Assembly (NCBI GenBank): GCA_033807775.1
Contig: CM066314.1
Location: 146,681,429 to 146,745,428 of the forward strand
Origin: Saussurea involucrata
Taxonomy: Eukaryota; Streptophyta; Magnoliopsida; Asterales; Asteraceae
Length of the DNA: 64,000 nucleotides
Direction of reading: 5' to 3'
Shown: in pieces, positions 33,964 through 45,141 of the stretch
How the letters are laid out: the number at the start of each line of letters is the position of its first letter
Position numbering within the stretch: position 1 is the first letter of the stretch
The notes under the pieces: model-generated
The model's database searches: none
Seen by the model: the letters and a program-made list of their open reading frames with translations, nothing else
What the model was told of the DNA's origin: nothing
Translations under genes and position numbers: made by a program

Positions 33964-34607
33964 TGTTGGTGGTTTTAGTGTCATCAATCATTTTGGTGTA
34001 ATTGTGATTTAATTGAGATCGATTAAGACGATAAGGCAAACATATGTAAGTTAGGAGGTGCGGAGTGCACACTTACAAGTTTCCGTTATCATCTTAGATC
34101 GCCTTAAAGCGGTGTCGAAGTTCGAAAAGACTAGAATTTTCTCTAAAAGCTGTCACTGAAGATCACCTTCAGCTTGTGAAAATCATCGCTGAAAGCTGTC
34201 AGCTGTTGCTGAAAGCTGTCAGCTGTTGTTAAAAGCTATCAGCTGTCGCTGATAAGTGATGTCAGCTTTTGATCAAATTTTCGCTGGAAAATATTATTGT
34301 TCAGAACTTCAAAGTCGATTGTAGGTAATTTTTGGCCTTATCCATTAACGGTTATAACCGTTTATAACCGTTTAACCGTCTATAACCGTCGATCTCTTAT
34401 TTAAATATGTAATTGAGAATCTGGGTAGATATATATCTTATATCATAGCCTTTGGTGTAAGAAAAATCTTAAGAATTATCCCAATACAAAGTTCGTGAAC
34501 CCAAGGCTTATAGGGTCGAATTGTTGTATTCGGAAAGTGCCTTTCCGACACGATTCTTAAGATTATCCGGTCTCGACACCATCATATAATTACACAATTT
34601 TCTAACA
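33964..34607 (+). repeat. 3' LTR of the Copia element
   Basis: 644 bp, almost identical to 23032-23676, including the CAGCTG repeats and MYB-type cluster. Confidence 0.92.
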
Positions 34608-36599
34608 GCTGAGTAGCTCTCCGATTTTATCCTTGCCTAGCGGGACGGAAGGATTCGTAATCTACAGTGATGCATCTAAGTTGGGGCTATGGTGTGTGCT
34701 GATTCAAGATGGGAAGGTGACCGCTTATGCATCCCGTCAGTTGAAGGAGCACGAGAAAAACTACCCTACTCACGATATGGAGCTAGCGGCGGTGGTTATT
34801 GCGCTAAAAATATGGAGACACTACCTTTATGGAGTTAAGTGTAAGATCTACTCCGATCATAAAAGCCTCAAGCATTTGTTCGATCAGAAAGAGCTAAATA
34901 TGAGGCAGCGGCGTTGGGTGGAATTGTTAAGCGACTACGATTGTGAGATCCTTTACCATCCGGGTAAGGCAAACGTCGCAGCTGACACTTTGAGTCGGAA
35001 GGAAAGAAAGGAGACAACTAACGTAGTGGCATTTCGTGTGGATGTAACTTCTAACCCGTTAGAAGAAATTAAGAAATTCCAAGTTGAAGCTCTTGTAGAA
35101 GAAAGGTGGAAAGGTGAGAGGATTGTCGGTTATGTGGCATCCTTGGAGTGTAATGGGAGTGGTGTGAAATGTTTGGGGAACCGAGTATGGGTTCCTAAGT
35201 TGGGAAGTTTGCGAGAGCGTATTTTGGAAGAGGCGCATAAATCACGATATTCGGTACACCCGGGAATCAATAAGATGTACCGAGACCTGAGAAAAATGTA
35301 CTGGTGGCCAGGGTTGAAGAAGGATGTTGCTTACTTGGTTGAGCGGTGTATGACCTGTCTGAAGGTCAAGGCTGAGCATCAAAGACCTTATGGGGAAATG
35401 CAACCCTTAGAGACACCGGTGTGGAAGTGGGACAACATCACGATGGACTTTGTCACGAATCTACCAAGGACTCCGAAGGGGTATGATGCTATATGGGTGA
35501 TAGTCGACTGTATCACCAAGTCGGCTCATTTCCTACCCATTCGGGAGAATGATTTGCTAGAGAAGTTGCTGAGGTTGTATGTCAATGAGATAGTGACGAG
35601 GCATGGAGTGTCATCATCCATAGTCTCTGACCGTGAGAGTCGTTTGATGTTTTCTTTTTGGAGGAGTCTTCAAAGGGAGTTAGGTACTCATCTTTTGATG
35701 AGCACCGCCTATCACCCTCAAATGGATGGACAAAGTGAAAGGACTATACAGACCTTGGAAGATATGGTGCGTGCTTGTGTAATAGACTTCAAGGGCTCAT
35801 GGGAATCTCATCTATCATTGATCGAATTCTCATATAACAATAGTTATCACGCCAGTCTTCAAGCAACACCATACGAAGCATTGTATGGGAGTAAGTGTAG
35901 AACACTGTTGTGTTGGAATGAAGTGGGAGAGAGGCAGATGGCAGGACCGGAGATCGTGCAGTTGACTGCCGATAAGATTAGTATGATAAAGGAGAAGTTG
36001 AAGGTGGCTCATGACCGCCAAAAGATGTACGCGAATAAGAGAAGGAAACCGATTGAGTTCATGGTGCGGGATAGGGTGATGCTTAAGGTGTCACCGTGGA
36101 AAGGCGTTGTACGATTTGGAAAGGAAGGGAAGCTAAGGCCTAGGTACGTCGGGCCATTTGGCCGTAGGAGGTCAGGGGTTCAAACCTCACCAAAGGTGAG
36201 GAGGGTGTGTGAGTTTAATTGTTCCATTTGCCGTATATGAATATCATATACTTCAAAAAACGTGTTGGCGAGGTGACATATAAGTTGGAATTGCCTGAGG
36301 AACTTCGAGGAGTTCATTCGACCTTTCATGTGTCGAATCTGTGGAAGTGTCTGGTTGAAGCAAGCATGGCGGTACCATTAGAAGATATTCGGGTGGACGA
36401 AAAGTTAAACTATGTTGAGGAGCCGTTGGCGATCGTAGATCGCAAGGTCAGAAAGTTGAGGAATAAAGAGATCTCGCTAGTGAAGGTTCAATGGCGTTTC
36501 CATAAGGGAAAGAAAGCAACTTGGGAAGTGCAATCGGATATGAGGACCCGTTTCCCTCATTTGTTCGTAGTTGGAATTCCGGGGACGGAATTCTTTTGA
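34608..36599 (+). pseudogene. pol: RNase H, integrase and chromodomain of the Tekay-like element
   Basis: It continues the RT of 22076-23031. RNase H: IYSDASKLGL, HDMELAAVV, IYSDHKSLKHL and ADTLSR. Integrase: zinc-binding H..H..C..C (HKSRYSVHPGINKMYRDL through CMTCLKVK) and a catalytic core with ITMDFV, IVSDRESRL and DGQSERTIQ. The end (36220-36599) shows YKLELPEEL, HVSNLWKC and VQWRFHKGKKATWEV, a chromodomain-like tail. It is one long frame until a 57-bp insert at 36167 shifts it; the last 110 residues lie in another frame ending TGA 36597-36599. Such tails are thought to guide integration to marked chromatin. Confidence 0.9.
36167..36223 (+). mobile_element. Short tRNA-derived SINE fragment (tentative)
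   Basis: GGGGTTCAAACCTC contains a B-box-like GGTTCAAACCT. The block is flanked by CCATTTGGCCGTA (36154-36166) and CCATTTGCCGTA (36224-36235), which look like a slightly changed target duplication. No A box and no A-tail are seen, so it would be a truncated copy. It causes the integrase/chromodomain frameshift. Confidence 0.4.
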
Positions 36600-36610
36600 G
36601 GGGAGGATGC
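36574..36610 (+). promoter_or_regulatory. Pre-PPT hairpin (loop GGGGAC) and PPT of the Tekay-like element
   Basis: GAATTCC (36574-36580), loop GGGGAC and GGAATTC (36587-36593) form a perfect 7-bp stem overlapping the last codons of pol. The PPT GGGGAGGATGC (36600-36610) then meets the LTR start TGT, where the Tat element inserted. Confidence 0.8.
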
Positions 36611-36613
36611 TGT

Positions 36614-37474
36614 TGTTTGGGTAAAAAATCACACCTCACGACCGACGTTAGAAAAACCAGGTGACATTTCTATAAGACCACCCTTGCCCTGGGATACGGT
36701 CTTATGAGTTGCTCACGGACGTATGCTCGGTCGTACGTAATTATGTCGACGACGTATGAGACTTAATACGGTCATACGTTTTATACTAACCGTTAACAGT
36801 CAAACCCGTTTTCTTCTATTCATTAATGCAGGTCTAAATAGAATTCATGGTGCAAATGGTCAGTAACGATCAGCTCATCAATGGCATTCAAAGCCCGACA
36901 GCGGTTACGAAGTACGCCATCAAAGCACCATTAAAGGCCAGCGGAAGCTATAAAAGACCCTATGCTGCAACCGAAATGGCATCCAGTTTTTATCTACTTT
37001 CAATCTGCTCTGAAATCTATTCCAAGCTATTTTGCTCTGCTCCATCCACTTTTTAAAGCAACTTTACACAAGAAACGCAGTAATTCGCAAGGCATTCGAA
37101 CAAATATCACTGAAGCTCCTTCACACGACAGCAGTTCGAACCGCACGACGATAGCTTATTTCGCACGATTAACACACGACACTCGTCATTTACACACGAC
37201 TAAGTCTATTTTACATTTACTTGTAATCTGTTGTACACAAATCACCTGTTATAAAACGACTTTCGCCCCTGTTTGGCGACTATAGTGCATCGTCGACTCT
37301 CACAAGTCGACCGCGGTTTTTTCCCTCGTTTTGGGGTTTTCCGCGTCACCAAATCTCTTGTCTCTTTTACCTTTTCCCGCGATTGTGTTGCTTGGTCTTG
37401 AGATACGTTTCTTTAGTTGTTAAAAGTCCACACTAACCTCAAGTTGTACTTCTGTGCGATTTTTGGCATTAACA
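36614..37474 (+). repeat. 5' LTR of the Tat element
   Basis: 861 bp, TGTTTGGG to GGCATTAACA. TATA box CTATAAAAGAC at 36948-36958. CGTACG/GTCGTAC palindromic segments at 36715-36780 lie in the U3 part. Confidence 0.9.
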
Positions 37475-37477
37475 TTT

Positions 37478-37494
37478 TGGCGCCATCCGTGGGA
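37478..37494 (+). other. Primer-binding site of the Tat element
   Basis: TGGCGCCATCCGTGGGA begins 3 bp after the LTR. TGGCGCC-type sites are usual in Tat/Athila elements and differ from the Met-tRNA type of the neighbours. Confidence 0.8.
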
Positions 37495-37570
37495 CCCATC
37501 TAGAGAAAATCTCAAGCCAACACATATATCGCTCTAACGATTTTGAAAAGTTTTTGTTGATTCAAGGATA

Positions 37571-39124
37571 ATGGAAACCCTATCTGATCCTGCAGTACAA
37601 CAAGCACATACCCAGGACATCCCTGATTCTGAGGACGTCTATAGTCTGGAAGAAGTCATCTTAGATCAGAGCAAGCCTGATCAGATTGTCTTCATGGGGG
37701 CATCATTAGACCCTGCCATAAAAAGTCAACTAATCTCTATTTTGCAGGAATATGCTGACTGTTTTGCCTGGACGCACGAAGACATGGTGGGTATAGACCC
37801 CAGTGTCATATCTCACAAGTTGAACGTCGACCCATATTTTAAACCAGTAAAGCAAAAGCGTCGAAAGTTCGCTCCTGAGCGAAACAAAGTGATCGACAAT
37901 GAGGTCGACAATTTGCTCAAGACTGGGAAGATCAGAGAGGTGAAATACCCCGATTGGTTAGCCAATGTCGTGGTCGTACAAAAGAATAATGGAAAATGGC
38001 GAGTCTGCATCGACTTCACAGACCTTAATAAGGCATGTCCTAAAGATCCGTTCCCATTACCCCACATCGACGCAATGGTCGACGCGACCACAAGGCATGA
38101 ACTCCTGACGTTCATTAATGCTTATTCTGGATATAATCAAATTATGATGCACAACGAAGACCAAGAGAAGACTGCTTTCATGACAGACACAGGCATCTAT
38201 TGTTACAAAGTCATGCCTTTTGGTCTGAAGAATGCGGGGTCAACCTACCAACGATTGGTTAACAAGATGTTCAAAGAACATCTTGGCGACACCATGGAGG
38301 TCTACATTGACGACATGCTTGTCAAGTCCAAGCAGGCGACCGATCATATCTCTCATCTGAAAAAATCCTTCGACATCGTACGGAAATATCAGATGAAATT
38401 GAATCCTACGAAATGCTCCTTCGGAGTAAGCGTCGGGAAATTCCTGGGCTATATGGTCACACGGAGGGGCATAGAGTCTAATCCAGATCAAATCAAAGCC
38501 TTGATGAACATCAAGTCGCCCGGAAACTTTGAGGAGGTCCAACGACTTACGGGTCGTGTGGCCGCCCTGAATCGCTTTATCTCACGATCGTCGGATAAAT
38601 GTCGTCTGTTTTATAACGTCCTAAGAAAAAACAAGGACTTCGACTGGACTGACGATCACGAGCAAGCGTTACAATGATTGAAAGAATATATGGCCGCCCC
38701 ACCATTACTTTCGAAACCAGAAGAACACGAGGTCTTACAACTGTACCTCGTCGTAAGTCCTCACTCTATAAGTGTCGTCTTAACTAGAGAGTTCGACAGG
38801 CAGCAAATGCCGATTTACTACGTCAGTAAATCTTTATTTGACGCAGAAACATGATATACGTCCATGGAAAAATAACTTTTATCACTAGTGACAGCGGCAA
38901 AGAAGTTACGACATTACTTTGAGTCCCATCCCATTTCGGTCGTGACGAGCTTTCCTCTTAAGTTGATTCTAAGTAAGCCTGAGCTATCAGGACAACTAGC
39001 AAAATGGAGCATATACCTCAGTAGCTACGACATCGACTTTAAACTTCGTACAACAATAAAATCACAGATCTTGGTTGATTTTGTCGCCAACTTCTGTCCT
39101 GAACTGAAAAAAGAAGCGCATACC
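37571..39124 (+). pseudogene. pol: Tat RT and first RNase H, catalytic Asp lost
   Basis: The frame starts with ATG 37571 only about 95 bp after the LTR, and RT-leading sequence (FVGASL-like, DCFAWTHEDM) begins within about 45 codons, so gag and protease have been deleted. RT motifs: ANVVVVQKNNGKWR, CIDFTDLNKACP, AYSGYNQIMM, MPFGLKNAG and VYIDDMLVKS. The residue before AYSGY is Asn (AAT 38117-38119) where the catalytic Asp is expected. Stops follow at 38675, 38854 and 38874. The first RNase H (YYVSKSL.., TAAKKLRHYFESHP) is degenerate, as is usual in Tat elements. Confidence 0.9.
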
Positions 39125-39540
39125 GAAATTTGTACTGTGGCAACTATAAGCGACACGACCTGGGTACTCCACGTCGACGGTTCCTCGAAATCTAGAGGAG
39201 CAGGCCTTGGTGTCGTCTTAAAATCCCCATAAGGGGGAAAGATAGTGTACTCCATACGATGCAATTTCAAGGCTACCAACAACGAAGCGGAGTACGAAGC
39301 CCTGATCGTGGGCATGGATATGGCTCGCGACTTGGGGGAAGTCGCGCTCCACGTCAGAAGCGATTCCCTACTGGTCGTAAACCAAAGGAGCGGGGAATTT
39401 TCGGCCAAAGATTCCAAAATGATGGCCTACCTCAGGGTAGCCAAAGATAAGTCCAAAATGTTTGATCCATTCTCAATCGAACAAATTCCCAGAGATCAAA
39501 ACACTCAGGCGGACGCACTACCTAACCTCGAGTCATCACT
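39125..39540 (+). pseudogene. pol: Second (archaeal-type) RNase H of the Tat element
   Basis: WVLHVDGSSKSRGAGLGVVL, then NNEAEYEALIVGMDMA and VRSDSLLVVNQ supply the D, E and D of an RNase HI of the archaeal/plant type. A TAA at 39230-39232 interrupts it between the first two. This extra domain is known as the lineage mark of Tat retrotransposons. Confidence 0.88.
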
Positions 39541-41909
39541 CAATAAGCCGACATTCGACGCTATTCCCATGATCCATCTAGCGACCTCGTCTATTGAAGA
39601 CTCTAAAGAAATTTGTGCTCTTAGCACGAAAGACAGTTGGTCGTCTGACATCAGAAATTACCTTATGCACGACCAACTACCTGAAGATCGAATGGAAGCT
39701 CGCAAGATTCGATTCAAAGCATCGAAATACCTAATCATTGGCGATAGGCTCTGTCGGCGCTCGTCGACGGGTCTAAACCTAAGATGCATCGACAACTCCG
39801 AACAGGTACAAAATATCTTAAAGGAGATGCACGATGGCGAGTGTGGCAACCACTCAGGTGGTCTCAGTCTTGTGAATCGTATCTCACGACAAGGCTATTA
39901 CTGGCCGACATTAAGGCAAGATGTCGTCAGGTATGTCCAAGGCTGTGACGCATGTCAACGATATTCAGGTATGACCCACCAACCCCCCGAACTTTTACAT
40001 ACGTCCTTAATTCCATGGCCTTTCATGAGGTGGGGAATGGACATCGTTGGCAAATTACCTCCTGCCCCAGGGCAGAAGGTCTTCCTGTTAGTCCTTACAG
40101 ATTATTTTTCTAAATAGATAGAAGCATCCACTTACTCCTAGATTCGAGACAAAGAAGTTATTTCTTTTATCCAGACTAACATCCTATGCAGGTTCGGAAT
40201 CCCTTCCGAAATTCTGTGCGACAATGGGTCACAATTCATAAGCGATCGTACACTACGATTTTGTGAGGATCGTAATATCAAACTTACGACCTCAACCCCA
40301 CGTTATCCTCAATCTAACGGTCTTGCAGAGTCGAGCAATAAAGTCATCATCAACTCAATCAAGAAAAGACTTAAGGCCGCAAAAGGGAAGTGGGTCGAAG
40401 AACTCCCGTCGGTCCTATGGGCCAATCGTACGACGTCCAGAACATCGACAGGACAAACACCATTCTCATTGGTCTACGGTTGTGAAGCCGTCTTACCTAT
40501 TGAAACTCAGCTCCCAACATCAAGACATACGTCTGTCGATCATAACCTGGTAGACCTGAGCTACGACCTCGACGCTCTTGAAAAGTTAAGAGAGTCTGCT
40601 CTGATCAGAATGGCATCTCAACAACAAGTCGTCGAACGACATTTCAATAAAAATGTTAAGGCCAAAATCTTTCAGGTAAGCGACTACGTCTTACGACGAG
40701 TGTTCCAGAACACTAAGGGGTTGTTTGTTTTTTAAGTTTCAGCACTTAATAGCCACTTATCACTTATTCGGCCAACCATTTTTAAATTCAGATCGTTTGA
40801 TTTTTTTGTTTTTTCAGTGGCGCTTATCACTTAAATCCATCTGGAGAAAAAAGTGATAACTTGTCCACTTTTTTCCTTTCAGACCAATCTCTCCCATCTC
40901 TAACCCAAATAAAATAGAAAGGAAGAAAGTGCCAGCATCTGTTGTGGTCGTCGGCGGCAGCGGTTACGGGAGGTTGCGAGAAGAGAACCGCGACCGTTCT
41001 CTGTGGAGACGAACGCCGGCGGATGGTGTGCACGACGGAGAACAGAAAGAAGCGATCGCCGCTGCTGGTGTGCGTGGCGGCGACTACAGCGACTGACTAT
41101 GGAAGAAGGCGGCGGCGGCTGGTTGTTGAACAGAGAATCGAGAGGAAGAGGAAGAGGAAGGAGACGGTGTCTGATGATGGGTGGTAGTCGACGACGATTA
41201 CTGGAGGAGATCGAGAGGGAAAGAGCGCCGGCGGCAGAAGGGTATTGGTGATGGCGGCGGCGGTTGGTTAGATCTCCAGTTCTCCTTCCTCCTTTGATTT
41301 TTGTCTAACTCCAAATCACTGGTTCATCCATCGTCATCTGAAGACGTCTCCGACCCAAAGCCAAATCTTCTCCCTGCGTTGTCCTCCATTAATGTTGCAG
41401 AGAGGGAGGAGGGAGAAAGGAAGGAGATGATGCAGAATGGGAGGAGAGAGAAAGGAAGGAAAAAGGAAGGAGATATGAATCATATGATCGAGAGTTCCAC
41501 CTAACCTTCAATAATTTGCAAAAAAATCAAAATATAAAATGTTTTATGAAATGTAATAGTAATTTTTAAGTGAAATACATTTTTAAATTCAATGAGATCA
41601 TATTTTCAGAGATAATACATATTCAGATGTTTTCAGCTTACAAAAACAAACAGTCTTTTTTATTCAGATTTCAGACTTCAGCGCCCCCACTTAAAAATCA
41701 GGAGTGAAATCAGATTTCAGACTTCAGCACCACTTAAAAAACAAACGCCACCTAAGGAACCCAATGCAGGTAAGTTGTCCACTAAGTGGGAAGGACCTTA
41801 TCGAATATATGAGGTCGTCGGGAAGGGTGCTTACAGGCTACAAACCCTCGACGACCAAGACATCCAACGAAGCTGGAATGCAGTTCATCTAAAAAAGTAC
41901 TTCTTTTGA
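39541..41909 (+). pseudogene. pol: Integrase of the Tat element, split by a hAT-like insert
   Basis: HHCC: NHSGGLSLVNRI..GYYWP..CDACQRY. Catalytic core: WGMDIVGKLP, ILCDNGSQF and NGLAESSNKVI. Stops lie at 40115 and 40139. ALIRMASQQQVVERHFN precedes the interruption at 40719. After the insert the C-terminal domain returns (LSTKWEGPYRIYEV.. to HLKKYFF) and ends TGA at 41907-41909. Gag is not available from this copy. Confidence 0.88.
40719..41749. mobile_element. hAT-like non-autonomous transposon in Tat integrase
   Basis: This 1031-bp insert has inverted ends sharing GTTTGTTTTTTAAGT (left GGTTG.., right GGCG.. in reverse), followed by further matching blocks such as TTCAGCAC near both ends. 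It is flanked by CACTAAGG (40711-40718) and ACCTAAGG (41750-41757), an 8-bp target repeat with six identical bases. The interior has a GA-rich tract (41100-41470) and a small frame at 40942-41187 without known family. No transposase. Confidence 0.75.
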
Positions 41910-42260
41910 AATGTTTCGATTTATTTCGACAAACTATTACTAACTTAAGCATCGGAGGGTCGTTGGTCAAACCAACGACCACCCATGGACCTTATATGAC
42001 AAGCCCGCAGGATCGCACGGACATCAATCTTACGATCTATATCGTGGGAAGATAAAGTCATGACTTATAATTCGTGACTCATACGACGGAAACTGAATCT
42101 TACAATTCAGTCTACAGAATTTATAATCACAACAGACTTTACAACGAGAAGTCAGTCTCTAAGACTTACATTTCACAGGTCTTATGATCGTCACAAGTAT
42201 TCTTCCAGCTAAGTGTCGGAACCAAAGTCTTATGACTTGAGTTCCACACTCAGAATATTT
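41910..42260. other. Region between convergent pol and antisense gene
   Basis: Non-coding, apart from a perfect hairpin GGTCGTTGGT-CAA-ACCAACGACC at 41958-41980, 49 bp after the pol stop. It lies where plus-strand pol and the minus-strand gene converge and could act as a 3' end signal for one of them. That is inference. Confidence 0.6.
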
Positions 42261-42921
42261 ACGGCCCGGTCGCCCGATTACTTACAAAGGTTATTTACAC
42301 CTGTATCGTGCGATTCTACATTTCGCCTTACCTGTACTAGTTTATTTTATTTATCTACAGCAAAGTAATATACGCGAAAATATACTTGTATTAATTCCAA
42401 AAATAAATACAAGACGAGGCACAACCACCAACGGTCGCCCTAGAACGAAATACAGAAGATCATTGAGGACCCTGGTTAACTCCACCCTCATCTTCCGCAT
42501 CATCCGTCATGGCCTCCGCGGAGTCAGTATCGTCGATCCTATCCTCTTGGTCGAGATCCTCTTCGGTCCCGACGTGTTTGAGGTAGGACGCGACCTCGGC
42601 CTCTGCGCCAGTTAGAGGGTTTTTCCCCTACAGGTTACGGCGCATAATCGCCGCCCTTACCTTCAGATGGGTCAGCGCCTCGAATGAGAAGAGCTTCTCC
42701 TCCAAGGCCCCCGTCTTGGCCTTCGCGGCCTTAACCGACGACCTAAGCTCCCCCACTTGTTTTCGCGCACGGCGAGGGACGCCTTAGTCGTCGTCACATC
42801 TGCTTCATAAGCAGAGGCCCTTTCCAGCGTCTCCTTGAGATGATTTTGGAGCTCCTCCTTCTCCAGCGACGACGTCTCCAGAAGACTCTTGAGATCGTCC
42901 ACTTGAACGGAGAGAGCCTCC
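42261..42921 (-). repeat. 661-bp direct duplication, copy 1 (end of antisense gene)
   Basis: It matches 44481-45141 at constant offset 2220 with about seven substitutions and no net indel. It contains the last part of the antisense gene (end of coiled coil to stop at 42460-42462 on the minus strand). Confidence 0.95.
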
Positions 42922-43223
42922 AATTGTTTAACTGCGGCTTGGGAACAAAACTGTTTCTTAAATGCTATAACGAATTCCTTCCAAGAGAAAGTGGAGTATA
43001 TATCAGATCCTTCAGAATGAATATGAGCTTCCCACCAGTATAATGCATCCCCCTTTAACATTGCTGCTCCATATAATACTTTATTTTCTTCGGCGCACTT
43101 GCTCGTCTTAAAGATAGCTTTTATCTCCTTCAACCATTTCATCGCATTCACGGGATCCCTGTCCCCAGAGTAGGTCGGAGGTCTACAGCTTAAGAACATT
43201 TTGTAGTCCCACCTCCTTGGCAC
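42672..43223 (-). pseudogene. Frame fusing foreign gag to the antisense-gene coiled coil
   Basis: A 183-codon minus-strand frame. The first about 100 codons are a Ty3/gypsy capsid (PPTYSGDRDP, MLKGDALYWWEAH, WKEFVIAFKKQF) of an element different from the Tekay-like copy at 20121. At 42921/42922 it passes in frame into the Lys/Glu/Leu coiled coil of the Tat antisense gene, and later shifts into Arg/Pro-rich codons. It arose by the rearrangement described at 42922-44480. Expression is unknown. Confidence 0.75.
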
Positions 43224-44480
43224 CTGTACAACAGTATATGGGAAACGTCACAAACACATCTGGGGTTGATTCTGTCGATTTCTGGGCAAAAATGGGGTAA
43301 ACCGACAGAGGTGTCCGGATAAGTTGAATGTGTCCGGGTAGCTTCTTTGGTGGTGTCCGGGTAAGTTGTTGATAGTGTCCGGACGATTTGATTGATGGTT
43401 TTCGGATGATTTAGAGTCCGGATGGCATCCGGATTCCTTGTGTTGTCCGGATAAATCGTGTTGTCCGGATTAGTCTTGATGTCCGGATTACTGAGGTTGT
43501 CCGGAAAAGTCATGTTGTCCGAAAAAGGTGGTGTTTTCCGGGTTGTTTGGGTTGTCCGGATACTTTAGCTGTTTTGGTCACTTTTGAGGATTTGAGTTAT
43601 CTAGAGTCCTTGGTCTTCTAGTATGTTTTATGTGATAAGTTAGTAAGGGGATATTTGTATTTAATCTATTTGCAGACTCTGTGGATTGGGATTGATAGAC
43701 TGAATCTTTGGAAAAGGCTTGGAAGCGCATTTTAAGAATTCGAGGTGAGTTTTACTTTAAAAGTATTTTCAACTGGAATACATACGTATGGTTTGGGAAT
43801 GTGATAATTAGTGATTAATGTGCTTATATGTATGGTGTACGTGATTGATAATATATTGAGATATATGTTGTGTTTATATTGCACGAAACGAGTATAGGTG
43901 AGCCGAATTATTGTTCGGCGGGGCTGTATGGAAATACAGCGGGGCTGCATGAAATGGCAGTGGAGCTGTAGGTAATTGCAGCGGGGCTGTATGTAATTAC
44001 AGTGGAGTCGACTGTATTGTACAGTGACGATGATTAGTTGGCTTGCTACCGACTAATGTGGCCAGGGGAAAGAAGATGAGATGAGGAGAGATACACGGTG
44101 CACGAGTCCTAATGTGGTATTTATATACGTGTGGTATATGCGTGCTTATACGAAAGGTTTTATGTAAACTATTTTGATACAAAGTATTATGTGAAAAGAG
44201 CTTTATATTGATTTTGGAAAAGACCGGGATTAACTCACTAGACCCGTTTGGTCTAACCATCATTTTGTTTTCAAAAATATGTTTTCCAGGTTAAGGATCG
44301 GCAGGAGAGGATGAAGTGTAGGAAGCTTTTGATGGATGTTGATTAGGAAACTTTTATATATTTTGTAATGTCAAGACTTTTGAGACCGTACTTGGTTTGT
44401 GATGTATCTTTTATTATGAATGTAATGAAGTTATGCAATGTATGTTATTTGTTGTATGTTTGGGAAACCGGGTTGTTACA
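42922..44480. mobile_element. Chimeric insert: inverted gag fragment plus truncated LTR
   Basis: The left part (42922 to about 43260) is gag on the minus strand. The right part (about 43260-44480) is the 3' portion of an LTR on the plus strand ending exactly GGGTTGTTACA. That LTR shows a TCCGG-rich block (43315-43570), a mini-exon 43676-43744 and a donor GAG|GTGAGT at 43745. It also has palindromes (43915-44030), a hairpin TAGACC-CGTTT-GGTCTA (44239-44255) and an acceptor TTTCCAG ending at 44289. The insert is flanked by 661-bp direct repeats. Confidence 0.8.
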
Positions 44481-45141
44481 ACGGCCCGGTCGCCTGATTA
44501 CTTACAAAGGTTATTTACACCTGTATCGTGCGATTCTACATTTAGCCTTACCTGTACTAGTTTATTTTGTTTATCTACAGCAAAGTAATATACGCGAAAA
44601 TATACTTGTATTAATTCCAAAAATAAATACAAGACGAGGCACAACCACCAACGGTCGCCCTAGAACGAAATACAGAAGATCATTGAGGACCCTGGTTAAC
44701 TCCACCCTCATCTTCCGCATCGTCCGTCATGGCCTCCGCGGAGTCAGTATCGTCGATCCTATCCTCTTGGTCGAGATCCTCTTCGGTCCCGACGTGTTTG
44801 AGGTAGGACGCGACCTCGGCCTCTGCGCCAGTTAGAGGGTTTTTCCCCTACAGGTTACGGCGCATAATCGCCGCCCTTACCTTCAGATGGGTCAGCGCCT
44901 CGAATGAGAAGAGCTTCTCCTCCAAGGCCCCCGTCTTGGCCTTCGCGGCCTTAACCGACGACCTAAGCTCCCCCACTTGTTTTCGTGCACGGCGAGGGAC
45001 GCCTTAGTCGTCGTCACATCTGCTTCATAAGCAGAGGCCCTTTCCAGCGTCTCCTTGAGACGATTTTGGAGCTCCTCCTTCTCCAGCGACGGCGTCTCCA
45101 GAAGACTCTTGAGATCGTCCACTTGAACGGAGAGAGCCTCC
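44481..45141 (-). repeat. 661-bp direct duplication, copy 2
   Basis: Copy continuous with the rest of the antisense gene upstream (at higher coordinates). About 1% divergent from 42261-42921. Confidence 0.95.

Larger units (their letters stand above)
23032..34607 (+). mobile_element. Ty1/copia retrotransposon inserted in the Tekay-like pol
   Basis: It has near-identical LTRs (23032-23676 and 33964-34607), TSD GCTGA (23027-23031 and 34608-34612) and a PPT AATGGGGGAGGAA before the 3' LTR. The gene order protease-integrase-RT-RNase H defines Copia. It was itself split by the element at 24677-30420. The lineage may be Tork-like, judged only by general feel. gag has one stop, integrase ends in one frameshift and RT/RNase H is fully open, so it decayed recently. 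Confidence 0.93.

Noticed and set aside
44848..44880. A last intron in the antisense gene (GT..AG around 44880-44848)
   Set aside because: It would be 33 nt, far below plant minimum intron length. An in-frame stop mutation present in both duplicated copies is a better reading.
42261..45141. 661-bp repeats as LTRs of an element
   Set aside because: They are coding parts of the Tat antisense gene, lack TG..CA ends, PBS and PPT, and a real LTR end lies directly next to one of them.
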